This document shows positions 35,789 through 48,800 of a stretch of DNA of 64,000 nucleotides, in pieces. The position numbers and the translations under genes are program-made. Positions within the stretch are counted from its first letter, which is position 1, and the number at the start of each line of letters is the position of its first letter. Source of the DNA: Branchiostoma floridae (taxonomy: Eukaryota; Chordata; Leptocardii; Amphioxiformes; Branchiostomatidae); NCBI RefSeq assembly GCF_000003815.2, contig NC_049979.1:17158493-17222492 (forward strand). Direction: 5' to 3'. The notes under the pieces are model-generated. The model saw nothing but the letters and a program-made list of their open reading frames with translations. It had not been told where the DNA came from and ran no database searches.

Positions 35789-36414
35789 CAGAACCACCTC
35801 CACAAGCTCCGTCTGTACATTGAATACCTTAATCTAATCGAAGACCAACAAATATGAATGCATGCTCATTTTGAAGAGTAGGCGGCCATGTTGAAGATGT
35901 TGCTTTAGCACGACGAGTTCAATGTTTTGCAGGGGGAACATTTCGGAAAAAAAAATTCTATGAAAACAATTTAACCATAATGACGTTATATATATCACTT
36001 CCAATTGCCAAAATATTATGATTTATGCAAATAATTCCCGATCAAACAACATCATGTAAACTAGAGTGTGATATCTATTTCACGAAAAAATACTCGGACA
36101 CCATCTGGACTGCACCAAATTTATTCTGTACACGTATCAATGGGGGCATCTGGCGGTTTGTGTAATCTTTGCAGCATACCCACCACGTTTTTTTCTGCAA
36201 TAATTTCTCTAGCCGCTAAGAGCCGCTTTTGAGTCGCTGAGAATCAACGCCGAACTAAATGCATCTGTTAGTTCGTCCGTCAACCTGCACCAACGGGAAA
36301 AATCCTTTCTAATTCCTTGCCTGTACATATTGATGAATAAATCAAACGTCTTTTCGTTATCTTGGCATTTATTTTCTGCAATTGTTTCATCTATTAAAGT
36401 GCCTTTGGAGATAG
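35789..36414. other. SMG9 upstream region
   Basis: This covers the SMG9 promoter and 5' UTR (minus strand) and, from about 36105 to 36414, what may be the 3' UTR or last-exon readthrough of the uncertain transcript at 36415-36710. An AATAAA on the minus strand lies near 36119. A minus-strand open frame at 36209-36436 overlaps it. Confidence 0.4.
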
Positions 36415-36710
36415 TTACATGTATAAGAAGCACCAAATCAACTGGGACCGGAGATATTTGTTAGCATCATAGGCTACCTCCTGCAAAATTTTCCACCTTA
36501 AGGTAACGGCAGTTTGTTGTGATGACCATCCATGAAAAGCAACAACATAGACCTCTACAAGATAAAAGTAAAATATTTCTTTAATAGTTGCAAATGTCAA
36601 TAGACAGCTAAAAAAGAGCATTGATTCTTCCATTTGCAAGGTTATATCTTTACCTCATCTCCTTGCTCTTTGTTACCAAACTGTTCCCAGCTTCAATTAT
36701 AAACAACATT
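36415..36710 (-). CDS. Possible 3' exons of an unidentified gene
   Basis: On the minus strand an open segment SWEQFGNKEQGDE ends at a good donor (GAG|gtaaag, exon end 36654). A later acceptor (tagag, exon start 36552) continues it in phase as VYVVAFHGWSSQQTAVTLRW...KYLRSQ, with a stop at 36415. A minus-strand AATAAA lies about 300 bp further on. The upstream part would run into the gap at 36861-36960. I do not recognise the family. The region may equally be non-coding, and an alternative frame (36209-36436) is also open. Low confidence. Confidence 0.3.
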
Positions 36711-36860
36711 GTTTTATAGTAACACACGAATAATAGAGCTCTTCTGAAAATACATAAGTTTAATATATATGTGTATATATTATTGAAGTCTATCATTTAC
36801 TTAAGATGTAATGTTATGTCTGTACGTTGATTTTAACACAAAGATCAGTCGAATCTAGGT

Positions 36861-36960
36861 NNNNNNNNNNNNNNNNNNNNNNNNNNNNNNNNNNNNNNNN
36901 NNNNNNNNNNNNNNNNNNNNNNNNNNNNNNNNNNNNNNNNNNNNNNNNNNNNNNNNNNNN
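36861..36960. other. Assembly gap (100 Ns)
   Basis: Exactly 100 undetermined bases, the usual placeholder for a scaffold join of unknown size. Spacing between SMG9 and SAYSD1 is therefore uncertain. Confidence 0.99.
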
Positions 36961-37505
36961 AGTCATGGTATGGTAAGACATGATGGGCAGCCCACTGTCA
37001 TAATATATAACATTACATATGATACATTTGTACTATCTTCTGACATGAAACAGCTGCAACAAGGTAACCAGCCACAGTAGACACATTCCTATACTCTGGC
37101 AAAAGTCTCTTCCCGGGAATAACCCTTAAGCAAAATAACTGTGTACGGGGTGAAAGGAGTTTTGTTACTTCCGCTTTTCTAAATTTTGCTAAATTGGAGG
37201 AAATAACATATTTTTTATGTCAAAAATAATGTGAAAAAATGGGCATTTTTATGTTGGATAAAACCCATTGAAAAGATTTTTTGGCAAAAACGACGTGTTG
37301 TCAAAACTGGCTGTCCAACAATATTGACAACATTGTGATGACTATATCATTTCTATTATGGTGTAACACTGATCCATTCCTTTAAATAGTAAACTTGACC
37401 TCATATAGTAGACCTCAGTAAGTCATTCCTTAAAAATAGCACACTTTGTGAAATATTTTTTATAGTGTAAATTTATTTTGGTTCATTTTATTTACACTTG
37501 TACAT
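36961..37505. other. Intergenic / SAYSD1 3' flank
   Basis: A/T-rich sequence downstream of the minus-strand SAYSD1 stop. No gene or repeat boundary recognised. Confidence 0.5.
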
Positions 37506-39352
37506 TCAATCATCAAGTTTCTTATATTTCAGTTCCCTCTCAAATTGCTCTGCAGTCAGTGTTCCCTGTAACCTCTCACAGTTTGGGTTGAAAACAGAGT
37601 AGGCACTCAGCTCCCCAGGACCACGACCTCCACTCCTCATATTTACATACATGACATAGAATATTGACAGAACTATATACACAGCTGCAAATCCCATTTC
37701 TATGAAGAATCCCAGCAGAATGAGCCACAGGACAAACTTGAGGAATGTTGGATTGGTCAGGAGGGAGGTGTTCTGGCCCAGGATCCTGGTGATCTGATGT
37801 GGCACTCTCAGGCGGCTATTTCTGTTCACCTCCTGTTCCTGGAAATAAAGGAAATCCTGTCTGAGTAAAAATAGCCCTGTGTGAAGTTCAACAGCAATGA
37901 CTTGATATAGTAGAAGAGATGGGTGCAAAAATTTGCTCAGACGTGTCAAATGATGATAAAAGTATGAAAGTTGGAACAAATGTTGAGTATATCATGCGAA
38001 GTGTTGTACTTAAAAATATCCCTCCACGGGCCCGTTAAGTATTTGAAGCTAATTTCTCACCAAAAGCTGGACTACTACTGTATCTATAGAACTTTTCTAT
38101 TATAGTGACTTCCTAAACAGTTGTGTGATTGACTACTGGTCATGTCTAGACAGAGTTGAGAAAGTTGCTGCATCACATCCTTTTCTTTTTTGTTAGTTTT
38201 GTGGGTAACCTCAATCAGTCACTTCAGTGAGATCATTGTTGTGTTACCTCAGTCCCATTATTCTCTTTCCTACCTGAAGCCGTGGGAACATTTCTTCACC
38301 CCCTCACTTTCTGAACCATAATATTATTCTAGGTGTTTTCCTCCTTACTATAATTACTGGTGGCAGTGTGACAACATCACATCACTTCCTGCCCACACAA
38401 GCCCTGATAGTTGTTAGGCATTGTTTCTCGTCAATAATCTGTTACTTCTGTATATTACAGAAAATCTTTATCTCTTTGACCATTGTGTTACATCATCAAA
38501 TCATTTCCACATGAGTAGCATTATACTATCATACATTATAATTTGTATGGGAAATGTCTGTAGTATTTCCTATATGTTACTTTTCTTCTTTATATATGAT
38601 AGGTCTAGTAATGTAACATACCTTATGATAAAAGTAAAATCTAAGAATTAGCCTTCTACCCTTTTATCATATCATAGCTAGCTTTGCTGTGTGTTGACAA
38701 AAATACTGGATATAACGTTACTCGTTAGTGCATCACGTTTTTTCTTAGGAACTGACTGGAAGTTTAGTCCAATATAAAGCAATACATGACGTGAGGAAGG
38801 GACAGTAGTTCTGGGAAGTGTGTCATAATGTAAAGAGACTAGAGACATTAAGAAAATAAATCAAAATGGGGCCAAACATGATCTACAATTAGACGAACGT
38901 TGTTTTGTTATTTACTTCCTGTGGTGACGTCATTGTGACGAGAGTTACCTTCAAAACAACAATAGAACTCTAAACATTTCTGGGAAAGTCTGCAGACCGG
39001 GACTAACGAGCACTTCTGGTCAAACTGAACCTCTTGACCAGCTATTAAAGTTCACTTAGCACGTCATCAATTGACAGGAGAACCTTCAAACAGCCACCAA
39101 AACAAAACACTTCTATGACGCGTGGCAGTTATCGAAGGATGTTGTATAAAATACGCTAGTTATCGTTGACTTGGCTCAAACACAAGCTTCCTCAATCCTA
39201 CTCGGCCTCGGAAAGTCACACACCTGTGTGTCCCCTTGCACATATCCCACATTTCCCCAGAAGTTCCGTTTCTGTGTTTCCTCTCTGTACTCCCTGGCTT
39301 TCCTAGCTCGATACTCCGCCAACTTCCCGTGGATGTCAACTCCAGTCGCCAT
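37506..39352 (-). CDS. SAYSD1: SAYSvFN domain-containing protein 1
   Basis: ER-membrane protein of the SAYSvFN family. The vertebrate protein recognises UFMylated ribosomes at stalled translocons and helps clear them. Two coding exons on the minus strand, 39224-39352 and 37506-37838, give 153 residues (human 183). The N-terminal segment resembles the family (MATGVDIHGKLAEYRARKAR). A hydrophobic hairpin lies at about 76-108 (FVLWLILLGFFIEMGFAAVY...) and the signature SAYSVFN is at 121-127, followed by NCERLQGTLTAEQFEREL. The 1.4-kb intron has no gene. The start codon lies about 390 bp from the first FRMD8 donor on the opposite strand, so the two genes probably share a promoter. Confidence 0.95.
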
Positions 39353-39742
39353 CTTCTCAACAGGCGGACTAGTCCAACATAGAATAGGTTAGTCAAGGAA
39401 AGTTTTCCAGCAGAACATCTACAGATCATGAAATGAAATGGTACTTGATACATTTTATGAGACAAATTTTATATCAACACATAATCACACTATAGATTAA
39501 TCATATCTATTGGTCTACGATAACTATCTTAATCGCATATCATGTTCATATTACCTAAGGATGTTTTGGACTAGTCCGGTGAAAGGTTAATATTAACTTT
39601 ACATATTCATCACGGCCCAGCGGTGCACAGTGCGGGGGCGGACACCACACGGCACGGAGACTGGGAAGTCGCAGCGCCGCGATTCTTCGCAGAAAAACTG
39701 GTTTCTCTACCTGACGGCGCGGTCGTTAGCACTACAATCAAG
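39353..39742 (+). promoter_or_regulatory. SAYSD1/FRMD8 divergent promoter and FRMD8 5' non-coding exon
   Basis: This short GC-richer spacer separates the minus-strand SAYSD1 start from a strong plus-strand donor (atcaag|gtaagtcc, exon end 39742). The FRMD8 coding exon at 42808 is preceded by an acceptor (gtttcag at 42781-42787), so a non-coding first exon ending at 39742 joined to 42788 is the simplest model. The transcription start was not determined. The 3-kb 5' UTR intron (39743-42787) contains no gene. Confidence 0.5.
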
Positions 39743-40219
39743 GTAAGTCCGTGATTATCCCCTTCCTGTGCCTCTCGGATCCTGTGTGTTTGTGGGACAG
39801 ACGCGTGACTCAGATCTGGCGGTTGAGAGCTCGGCTGGTCCCGCTGCACAAATTTTTGTCTGCCCGGGTCTGTTTGTCGAGTATCCGCCTCCATAGTAGG
39901 ACTGCTACAGAGGACCTGATTATTGTACAGTAGGTAAAATGCGGAGCTTTTGTTACCTTAAAGCTAATAATTTATCACAAGTTCCCATGATACGGATCCG
40001 AAAAAGATATCACAGATTGTTGCTCAGTTTGTTGCAAAATCCTAGTCTAAGTCTTAGGTTAGTTGTGAGTCATGATCATAAATTTTTAGCACGGGCCAGA
40101 TGTCGGTGTGAAGGTAATGTTACTTCAACTGTTGGGCGTTTAAATCTTCTGTCTTCTACTCGAGGTTTATAATAGTCTTCAGGGAATAGCGTCACACTAT
40201 AATTTGAATTTTTTTATTT

Positions 40220-40300
40220 CACTGAAGAAGAACGACGGAGGTCGTTTGAAACGTCTGAAGTAAATTTGATTTATCCAGAAGTAGAGATTCAACTTTCATC
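40220..40300 (+). repeat. CTGAAGA-hairpin-GAAAC motif, possible PLE-end remnant
   Basis: In the FRMD8 5' intron, ctgaagaagaacgac is followed by a four-base loop, gtcgttt and gaaacgtct. This places a 6-7 bp stem between CUGANGA-like and GAAA blocks, reminiscent of hammerhead-type cores and of Penelope-like element termini. No flanking element boundaries were found. Confidence 0.25.
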
Positions 40301-42671
40301 TTTTCTTTTTTTATAATTTGAATTATTCATATTCTATGAATATGATAAGACATCTAACGTTAACTCTACAAGCTACAGAAGTACAGTATGTGGTCTGTGG
40401 TCTGGTCAGTTTTGAAATAACGAAACTCTTGGATGCGCGACCTAAATTATAATGATGTCTACGTCAGGAATGGTTTGTATGAGCAAGGGCATTATATTGG
40501 TATAATATAGTAATGTTTGATGGCAAAAGGAAGTGATTTTTCTCATCTGCACATCTTTGTCACATTTTATGTATGGTTTGTCACACAAAGTCTCTTTATA
40601 TACCTCTGTACAAGTGATCAACATTTGACAGTGATGACAGGTCTACATGGCAAAGGTAATCAAGCTAATAGGTAACCCGTGTACGTCGTACAGTAAAGAC
40701 TGTACTTAGCACAATAGAGATAAGGTGAAACTCACAGGTAAGCTTGTACATAAACTCCTGTTGTCAAATATTATAGGTGTGTGAAAATATTAGATATGAC
40801 TTATTAGATTTAGTCAGGTAGCTTATCAGTAGCCTGACAGTTGAAAAAATTGAATCAGGGAAACAATATTGAAGGATTAAATGAGCTGAAGGCAAAACAT
40901 AAAGTTACCTCATATTTATCACTACTAGTAAAGCAATATGCCACTTTGACCTGTTTGAGTTATTCCTGGAGTCTCTAGTCTAGGGAATGGCTTTGTTTTG
41001 TTTTGTAAAATTTAAACTAAAGCCTTCAGGCAGTGACAACTATGGTCAGACGCCTTCCTTTGTGTCTTACCCAAAATACTGCGGAAGGAGTGGCCCAATG
41101 ACGTAAAGATATAATTTTTAAGCTCCTTTGGGCACCAATTTACATTGTAATTTTGTCGTGTAGAAATGGGATAACCATTGCTTCTTGTACCTAGGAAAGA
41201 TTGTGTACCTTCAGCCTAATATTCAGCGTAATGTTTTGAAACAAACCCAGCCTGCTTTCATAGTCTCATAATTATTTCCATTTCTTACAGATGGTAATGT
41301 CAACATTTTGCTTAACTATACAAAACTTTTGTTTATTAAAAGTCATTTTCCTCAAGAAGTCTATATTCCAAATCTCATAGTTTGTACCAGCTGACTTGAA
41401 CTTCATTTGGACTAGTACCAGGTTATGATGCAAAATATCGGCAATAGAAATACTAGTAGATAGTTAATTCTTCCCCTTGCCAATAATTGCACCAGCGATA
41501 AAGTTGTAATATGTAGTAAGCTGTCCCTGCAGCATTTAAAGGTCCCTCAGTTCTACCCTCTGTGTGAAACTGTTGTTGTTGGGTACTGTTGATGTGAGTA
41601 AGTGTCATACAGTTCGCTAGCAGGAAGTGTGACCACCTGGCGGTCAATGTTAAAGTATCAGGTTACAGTCTTCTGGGGTCACCCAAGGTGATACCATGTA
41701 CCATTCTTCTGACGTCAATAGTTTCCTGGTAGATGTCTTAAAGGAATGAAAGTATATCTGAAGTTTTCTTTGTCTAATGTTGGGAAAAAGTACTTTCTCA
41801 TACAAAATACGCATCAACAAGTTTTATACTTCTAGGTATTAAGTACTTTGATATCATTTTTTAAAAGTAGAAACTCATGATTATGTGAATAGAATATTTT
41901 GTTAAACAAGTAATGGAATGTTAATGGTGCTGTGTTGTTTGTTTTTCCTGTTGTAAATATCAGAAGTCTTTAAGATGTTACCACTGCCAGTTTATGACTT
42001 TCTTCAACAAAAGGTGTCACCCAGCATAAACTGTGCGTCATTGCATACGTCATCCTTTTTGGAAATTTTATCCTTGGTTCAACGTTCTTCCCTTTGTTGA
42101 CCTTGAGTCAACAGTTTGGGGTGGGCTGCATTGTTCAAACTGGTGTCTTAGTTACATGGGTATTGACATAAGAGTCGTGCATGCCAACTATCTGGTTCGT
42201 TAGTGCGGTCACCACACAAGTAAACAAGTTCAAGTCATTCAATCTTATGCTTCTGAGAAACAAATTCAACAGACTGGTCAAAACCAGTAGACACCAGAAT
42301 AATTTTCCAGAAGAATTAACCAGAAACTAGAAGAAGTAAACATACTGTGCTGTGACGTCAAACTACCACAGATATTGTTGGTCTGGGAATTGTGGCACAA
42401 AATTGTGAGCCCCTTGACATAGTTGGCAGTTGGACCATTTTTCATACTAGTTGGTGAGGTTTGGACTTTGAGTCTGACTTATGTGTCAGTTGTGTGTTGT
42501 CCCCTCGTCAGCTGTCAACTGTCGGGGAAATGTGAAAATGTACCTGAAGACCAGTCCCTTCCTGCTTAATTTGAATGTAGCTCTTCCCTGTGGATAAGCT
42601 TATAAATATTATAGCTGTTCCATTGTTACCATCTTAGTGAGGGAAAAATCATTCTTTAATTTTGCATATGT

Positions 42672-42700
42672 ACATACATGATACAATGTATCATGTATGT
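42672..42700. repeat. Short perfect hairpin
   Basis: acatacatgatac / aat / gtatcatgtatgt forms a 13-bp stem with a 3-base loop, about 100 bp upstream of the FRMD8 first coding exon. Function unknown. Confidence 0.6.
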
Positions 42701-42807
42701 ATTGTGCCCATTGTTTGCTTTTCATCTGACAACTAGAGGAGAAGACTTGACATCTGTCACAGTTGTTGCTGTATTTTATTGTTTCAGTAGAGGATCTACA
42801 TTTCAAG

Positions 42808-45800
42808 ATGGCAAACCAGAATCTTGAGAATCAGCCCCTTACTGAAGACAACGGGAACGAAGTTCCTCTCCCGACTCGCCGAGAACGTATCCCTCTCCAG
42901 AGGCTTCACATCGAACAGCGTCAGTCGGACAGTTCGTACGCCACGTCTGACCTGGGAAGACAGAGCAGCATCAGTCCCACAAGCAGAAGTATGTTTATCC
43001 AGTAAACTAAAGGATCATTGATCAGCCTTTGGTCTGCTATGTATACTTTCTAGGGCTGATGTAAACAAGAAGCTTTGAAGTAAGGTTTAAACTAAAGAAA
43101 ACTGTGGTATAAAGATCCTTAAGATCAGACTTAGACAGGTAAGATTGAGTGATATGTGGGTACGTGTTGTGGTTTAGTTTTTCCAGATAAAGGTCTTACT
43201 GGTTTCCTCTGGCCCTGCTATTGTATACAGATCTGGAGCTATGTGTATACTCTATGGACAAGTGTGGCCTTCAGTTTTGCCTGGATAATGGCAAACACAC
43301 CACAGCTGGGGAGCTGAGTAAGCTGGTTCAAGGCAACCTGGATCTCCCCCAGCAGGCTTCGGAGGTCTTCTGTCTGTGGCTTACCTCACCACTGCTGCGT
43401 AAGTATGGGTCTTGTGGTCCAGCCTCTCAAAAGAAAATGAAAGGATGTTTTACTGCTGTCACTGCCAGCTGTTAGTGTTAAAATGATATGGTGAATAACA
43501 CTTACCTGGGAATAATGAAAGCAGATTCATCCTGTCTTACAACAGACTGCCACCCTCTAGTTATATATAATGATGATATAGTTTTCCTAGTTAGTATAAA
43601 AACAGAAAATAAAATTTCAATCAAGGGAATTTTATATAATATGATCAAGAAAACATTCAAACCAACAGCTGTTGAAGATGATTGCCTCAGCTCTGCTTGT
43701 TAATTTTCTCATAACATTGCCAGGCATTGTAAATATAGCAGAGCCTATACTGTATACAGCACTTCAATCTCAGTTGAGTGATTACTACTAGTTGTTAGAT
43801 TCATAACACAGCATTTACTGTTTTTTTTTTATTTTTAAGTTTACTTTCAACTTCCCTAGTCTCTTTTTTTGTTTGTTTTTGTGATGACTAGAATAAGTCC
43901 CTTCTCAGTCTGTGCTGGCATGTAGTTCCCCAGGCTAAAATAGTCTGTCTGTGGGACTCTCAGACAAGGATGTAGAAATAACATATTTCTTGGCACCACA
44001 TTTGTAATGTTGGCCTGTGGGGTTTTCTTTAACTGATGTTTTCCAAACATACCTCCAGATGTAGCCCACAACTTCCACCACAGTTTCCTCTAACTGTACC
44101 TTAATCAGAAGGTCCCATCAGCTCTTCCACCCCACACCCAGATACTGGTCCAAGATTGCTTGACTCCCCATCCTGAGCTGGCACCCAACCCCACTAAGAT
44201 TCCATTCCCAATAAAACAGTAATGTTATCTAGTTCCCTGGAGGAGTCTCACTGGCTTATGAGTTGTGGAGAGATTGATTTTTTAGGGTTCATAAATCAGA
44301 AGTAGTGCAGAAATATGAGTCATGATCATAAACTTCCAGGATGGTATGAGAGCGGAGAAATTGGTTCTCAGTTAATCTCTTGCCTTCATCAAGGAACCAA
44401 ATTGGATCTCCAGTAATGATATTAAAGACTCTGGATAAAGGGCCAGGCCCTAACACCAGCCATATGGAAAACCGCAGTAATTTGTCATTCTCGTCTAAGT
44501 ACATATTTTCTCTGAGCGTTCCCACCATGGTATTGATTTTGTAAGCCAGCATCACCAAGCAATCTTCCAAGCCGAGATGGAGTTAAACCAACAGCCATCG
44601 ATCACAAGTCGGCCCTGGGTCAGCCAGAACCCGAGCCATTAGATCGACCTTGGTCTCTTTGTAAAATGTCCCTGCTGTTTCAATTCAGTTTTGTCATAAG
44701 TTTGGACATGGTCCGACATGCACATATATTTATGAGCTGTATCTCTATATTCCACAGCTTTGATCTTTCAACATCTATTGCATAGCATCAATTTCATTCA
44801 ATGTTATCTTCTAAAGCAGACTTCAATGATGGTAGCAGACACAATCACTATTGGCTATGCCCAATGCAATTCCCAAGAAGATGATGTCATAAAAATTGTG
44901 TCCATTTCATACAGTCCCCTCATTAATATAGAGTGGAAATCAGCGTAGTATTACTGTGATATGAGCATGGGCCCAGCAGAGCAGCAGGTTAATCAAGTCC
45001 TGTGCATATATGGCCTGGTCTCCATCTGTACACATGTCAGGATGGGTGCTGAACATAGTCTCCACTGTCTGAGTCATTCTGTCTCCTATCTGTATATCTC
45101 TGTTTTCCTACCATATTTGGATATTTAGTGACCTATATCAGTATATGTGGCTCGTTGGCATGGGTGTTTTTCATGTGGAACTGTACTATATTGAATATAG
45201 TGCAAAGAAATCTTTACATGAGTGTATCTAGAATAGGACATTCCCAATCAAAGGTGGTTCGAGTATAAAGAAAAAATAACAGTGCCCTGTGGCCATTTCT
45301 TTACACAGAATTTGTGTGGCTGTTTTTTTCTTTACTAAAAACACTAATTACTTGGTAGTGAGCCAGCTGTCCTGGCAATGAGGACATTTAAGATAGTGAA
45401 GAGGGTCTGCATGGGGGGTCCTGACAACGCTTTACGCTAAATTCGGGACGGTCGACAACGCTTTACGTTAAATTCACGAAGGCCGGCAACGTTTTACGCT
45501 AAATTCAGAAAGGCTGACAACGGTTTACGCTAAATTCTGGAAGGCTGGCAACACTCGACAGGGCGGGGGCGTGCTCCGCAAGAAAGATTGAAATTTTGAC
45601 CCTCAGAAACACTGTTCCCTGCATTTTGAAGGGAAATTTTCGCTGGCAGACAAAGCTAAGTTAAATGGTATATCTAATTAAAGATTCCCAGAGGTTCAGC
45701 GTAAGCTTTTGAGGGTGACGCCAGCCAACTTATTTTGCCATGTCGAGCGCCGAAGGAAAGTCCGGGAAAATTTTGAAATCCTGCCCCCCTGAAACGCCAT

Positions 45801-48800
45801 TTTCTGAGTTTTTTTTGGCTATTATAGAAAACTAAGTGAAATTACATTTTTATCAGTAAAAAATGTGTTTAAGGTTGACACGTCACATCCCCCAGCCATG
45901 ATACATATTTCTACAAAGTCGATGACCGAAGGTGAATAGATTGGCAAAGGAGATCCGGCGAAATTTTGAAATCTTGACCCTCTATAAAACGATATTTCGT
46001 GCATTTTGATGGGCAAATTTCTATTAGCAAAACAGGTCTTTGAGGTTGACACATCCCCAACATATTTTCAGAATTTCGAGTGCCAAAGGCGCGAGGCGGC
46101 ACAAGGAGGACCATGGAAATTTTGAAATCTTGACCCTCTAAAATGATATTTCCTGCATTCTGATGGGCAAATTTTGCTGGCAGACTAAGCTAACTTCAAT
46201 GACATTTCTATTTGCAAAAAAAAAGGTTTTTGAGGGTATATACTATATTTTTACCATGTCGATAACCGAAGGTCGCAAGTGAGGTCCGGCGAAATTTTGA
46301 AATCTTGATCCTCCGAAACGCAATTTCCTGTGTTTTGAAGGGCTAAATTTACTGGTAGACTACGTTTCGACTTACGAAATTTGGGAGGCCAGGCTACGAT
46401 TTACGGGTAATTATTAGGCTAAATTACGCTTTACGTGAAATTTTTAGGCTAGATTACGGCTTACGTGAAATACACTAGGTACGCTTTACGGTAAATTTTC
46501 CATCCTCACTACGAATTACGTGAAATAAAATAGCTTACCCTACGAATTACGGGAATTAAAAAGGCCTGCCTACGCCTTACGGAAAAGAGCATGCAGACCC
46601 TCAGTGAAGTTTTGGCTCTTTTCCAAATCCATAGAATGCCTGCAACCTTTGGTTCCTGCTACACAGGATGTTTCAGGTTACCACCCTTTAGGTCAGTGAC
46701 ATGTTACCAGTGACAGGCATAATGCCAACATTTACATGCATCAGTAAATATCTGATAGGGACAGTGTCCCTCATTTTGATTAGTTTGGATAAATACAGGC
46801 ATAGCAGCCTACAGGGAACAGATTAAACAGTCTTCTATCACTTTCCTGGCTGGACCTGACATGATAAATGTTTCTATGCACTACTATACTGTATGTACAT
46901 GATTCAGTAAGGAAATCTTCTTTCAAGATTATTTGAATTGCCTGCAAAAGAATTATATCTGGTCTCTCATCTTATATATCAGACAGAAGTTCAGTACACA
47001 AAATTTCCATGTAGTTTCCATGCACCTTTGACTTTCACCCAGTGTTGACTTGTTGTTTTTCCTTGCAGAGCTGCAGTTGAAGCCCCATCACAAGCCGTAC
47101 AAACTGTGCAAACAGTGGTATCAGCTTCTCACCAAGTTCACAGGTGCTAAACAAGAGGACATCGAGAAAGGTAGGAGCCTTTACAAAACCATCACCCTGG
47201 AATTAATACTGTTAGATTTTGCTACATGACAAGGCACAATCGCATTTGTTACATCTGAAGGATCACTTTGTGAAAAGTGTACAGTCAAATGGCTGTTTTC
47301 CAATGAGACCAGGCAAAGATGTGCGCCTGTGTAAAAATATTCTTATTATGTCATGTAGACTTTGATGGCAAACATTGAAGTACAATGGGAAGAAAGCACC
47401 ATGTGGGGAAGGAAGCTTAGTAGTGAATATTTACAGGATGTGTTAGTCCTTTTCTCTTTAACCTATAACACTTCCTCCTTCAACAGACAAAGCAATAGGA
47501 CTGGGTTTCTTAAAAGAAGGGTAACAACAACTTTTGTGTTTTGAGTCTAGAAAGATAAGCCTATGTACTTTACATGCCCCTCATGTGTGTTTTCTCTCCA
47601 CTGTGCCAGCAGTATGAAAAGACAGCCTTTTGAAAATAACCCCCCAGGAAGGCCACCAAGGCCAGTCTGTGTCTAAAGTCACGTAGACATTATGTACATA
47701 CTTGATTAAATCAGGATAATAGAGTAAACTCTTGACTTGAAGACAGCAGACAGTCAGTTGTACATTACTAGTGCTACCATTACCACTGTCCGATCTTTGT
47801 ATAAAAGCCAAATGTGAGGCTAAAGATTGGCTCCTTTTAAAGCGTCTTTTGTCTTCGTGCAGATCCACACATAAATGGCCACTGAGATGGCCTGTAACTC
47901 CGGCTTCCCTTGGGTTTAAAAAATAGTCTTGAGGCGTAAAACTTACTACTTCCATGGGAAATTGGACTTCAATATTTCTTTTACCTTGACAGTGGAATGG
48001 GTCCAAAGGAGTAGTTACTGCAATTCTTCAAGTAAAATGTAATTACTGTGACTCCATTAGTCAGCCAGGCATGGTAATATGTTACCTTCCAGTCACAGTC
48101 CAGTGTCTGGAGTTAATAAAATCTTGCCTACTGCACCATAAATGAATGAAAGAGTGGGTGGGGTGAGGGTAATTGAGAATAGCCATGAAGATGGATAAGG
48201 CAATCTGTTCCTCTATGGAACGGAGGGAGCTGGGCTTAATGTGATTTGGCGGGTGGTTGGGCTCCTGTATCAGAATGAAAATCAAGTTTATTTTTGCACT
48301 TGTATCAGTTTCTTCTCTTATCTTAGTTAGAAATTGTAGACTCTAGCAGTTGTTTTCTTTGGCTAATGAATTTTTAGTTGCCTGGGTACCATCCTATTTC
48401 TACCGGGGTTCCTTACACTTGCTGCCCTTAAAACTCGCTGCCCTAACAAAAATTTAGGACAGTGAGTGTAAGGAGCCTCAGTAGAAATAGTATATGGTAC
48501 CCAGGCTAAGTTTTTAGCAGTTGTGGAGCAGAAATGTTCATTTCAACATTTTAACTCATTTTCCAAACTGTCTGATATGTATCCATCGAAGCTAACTGAG
48601 ATTGTGTAACAAAATAGACAAATTCACTCTATATTAGACATTTTTTTCTGTTACATGTACTATGAAGCACAGAATACCTGACAAAAGCAGCATAGTTGTT
48701 TTGTCTACTTCTGCTTTGGAAAGGGTGAATCTGACCATGGTTACAGGGTGGATCACCAGTGATTTGGATCAAGTAATATTCAAGGTAAATTAATGACAAA

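Noticed and set aside
36418-36480. A 36-nt intron (gtagcc...tcccag) linking two minus-strand frames
   Set aside because: Far shorter than metazoan introns usually are. The alternative continuous frame needs no such intron.
39939-40172. 77-codon plus-strand frame in the FRMD8 5' intron as a possible PLE protein piece
   Set aside because: No alignment to PLE motifs visible by eye; only the nearby hairpin motif is suggestive.
44289-44570. 93-codon minus-strand open frame in FRMD8 intron 2
   Set aside because: No recognised motif, no splice or poly(A) context, no repeat boundary. Kept as chance ORF.
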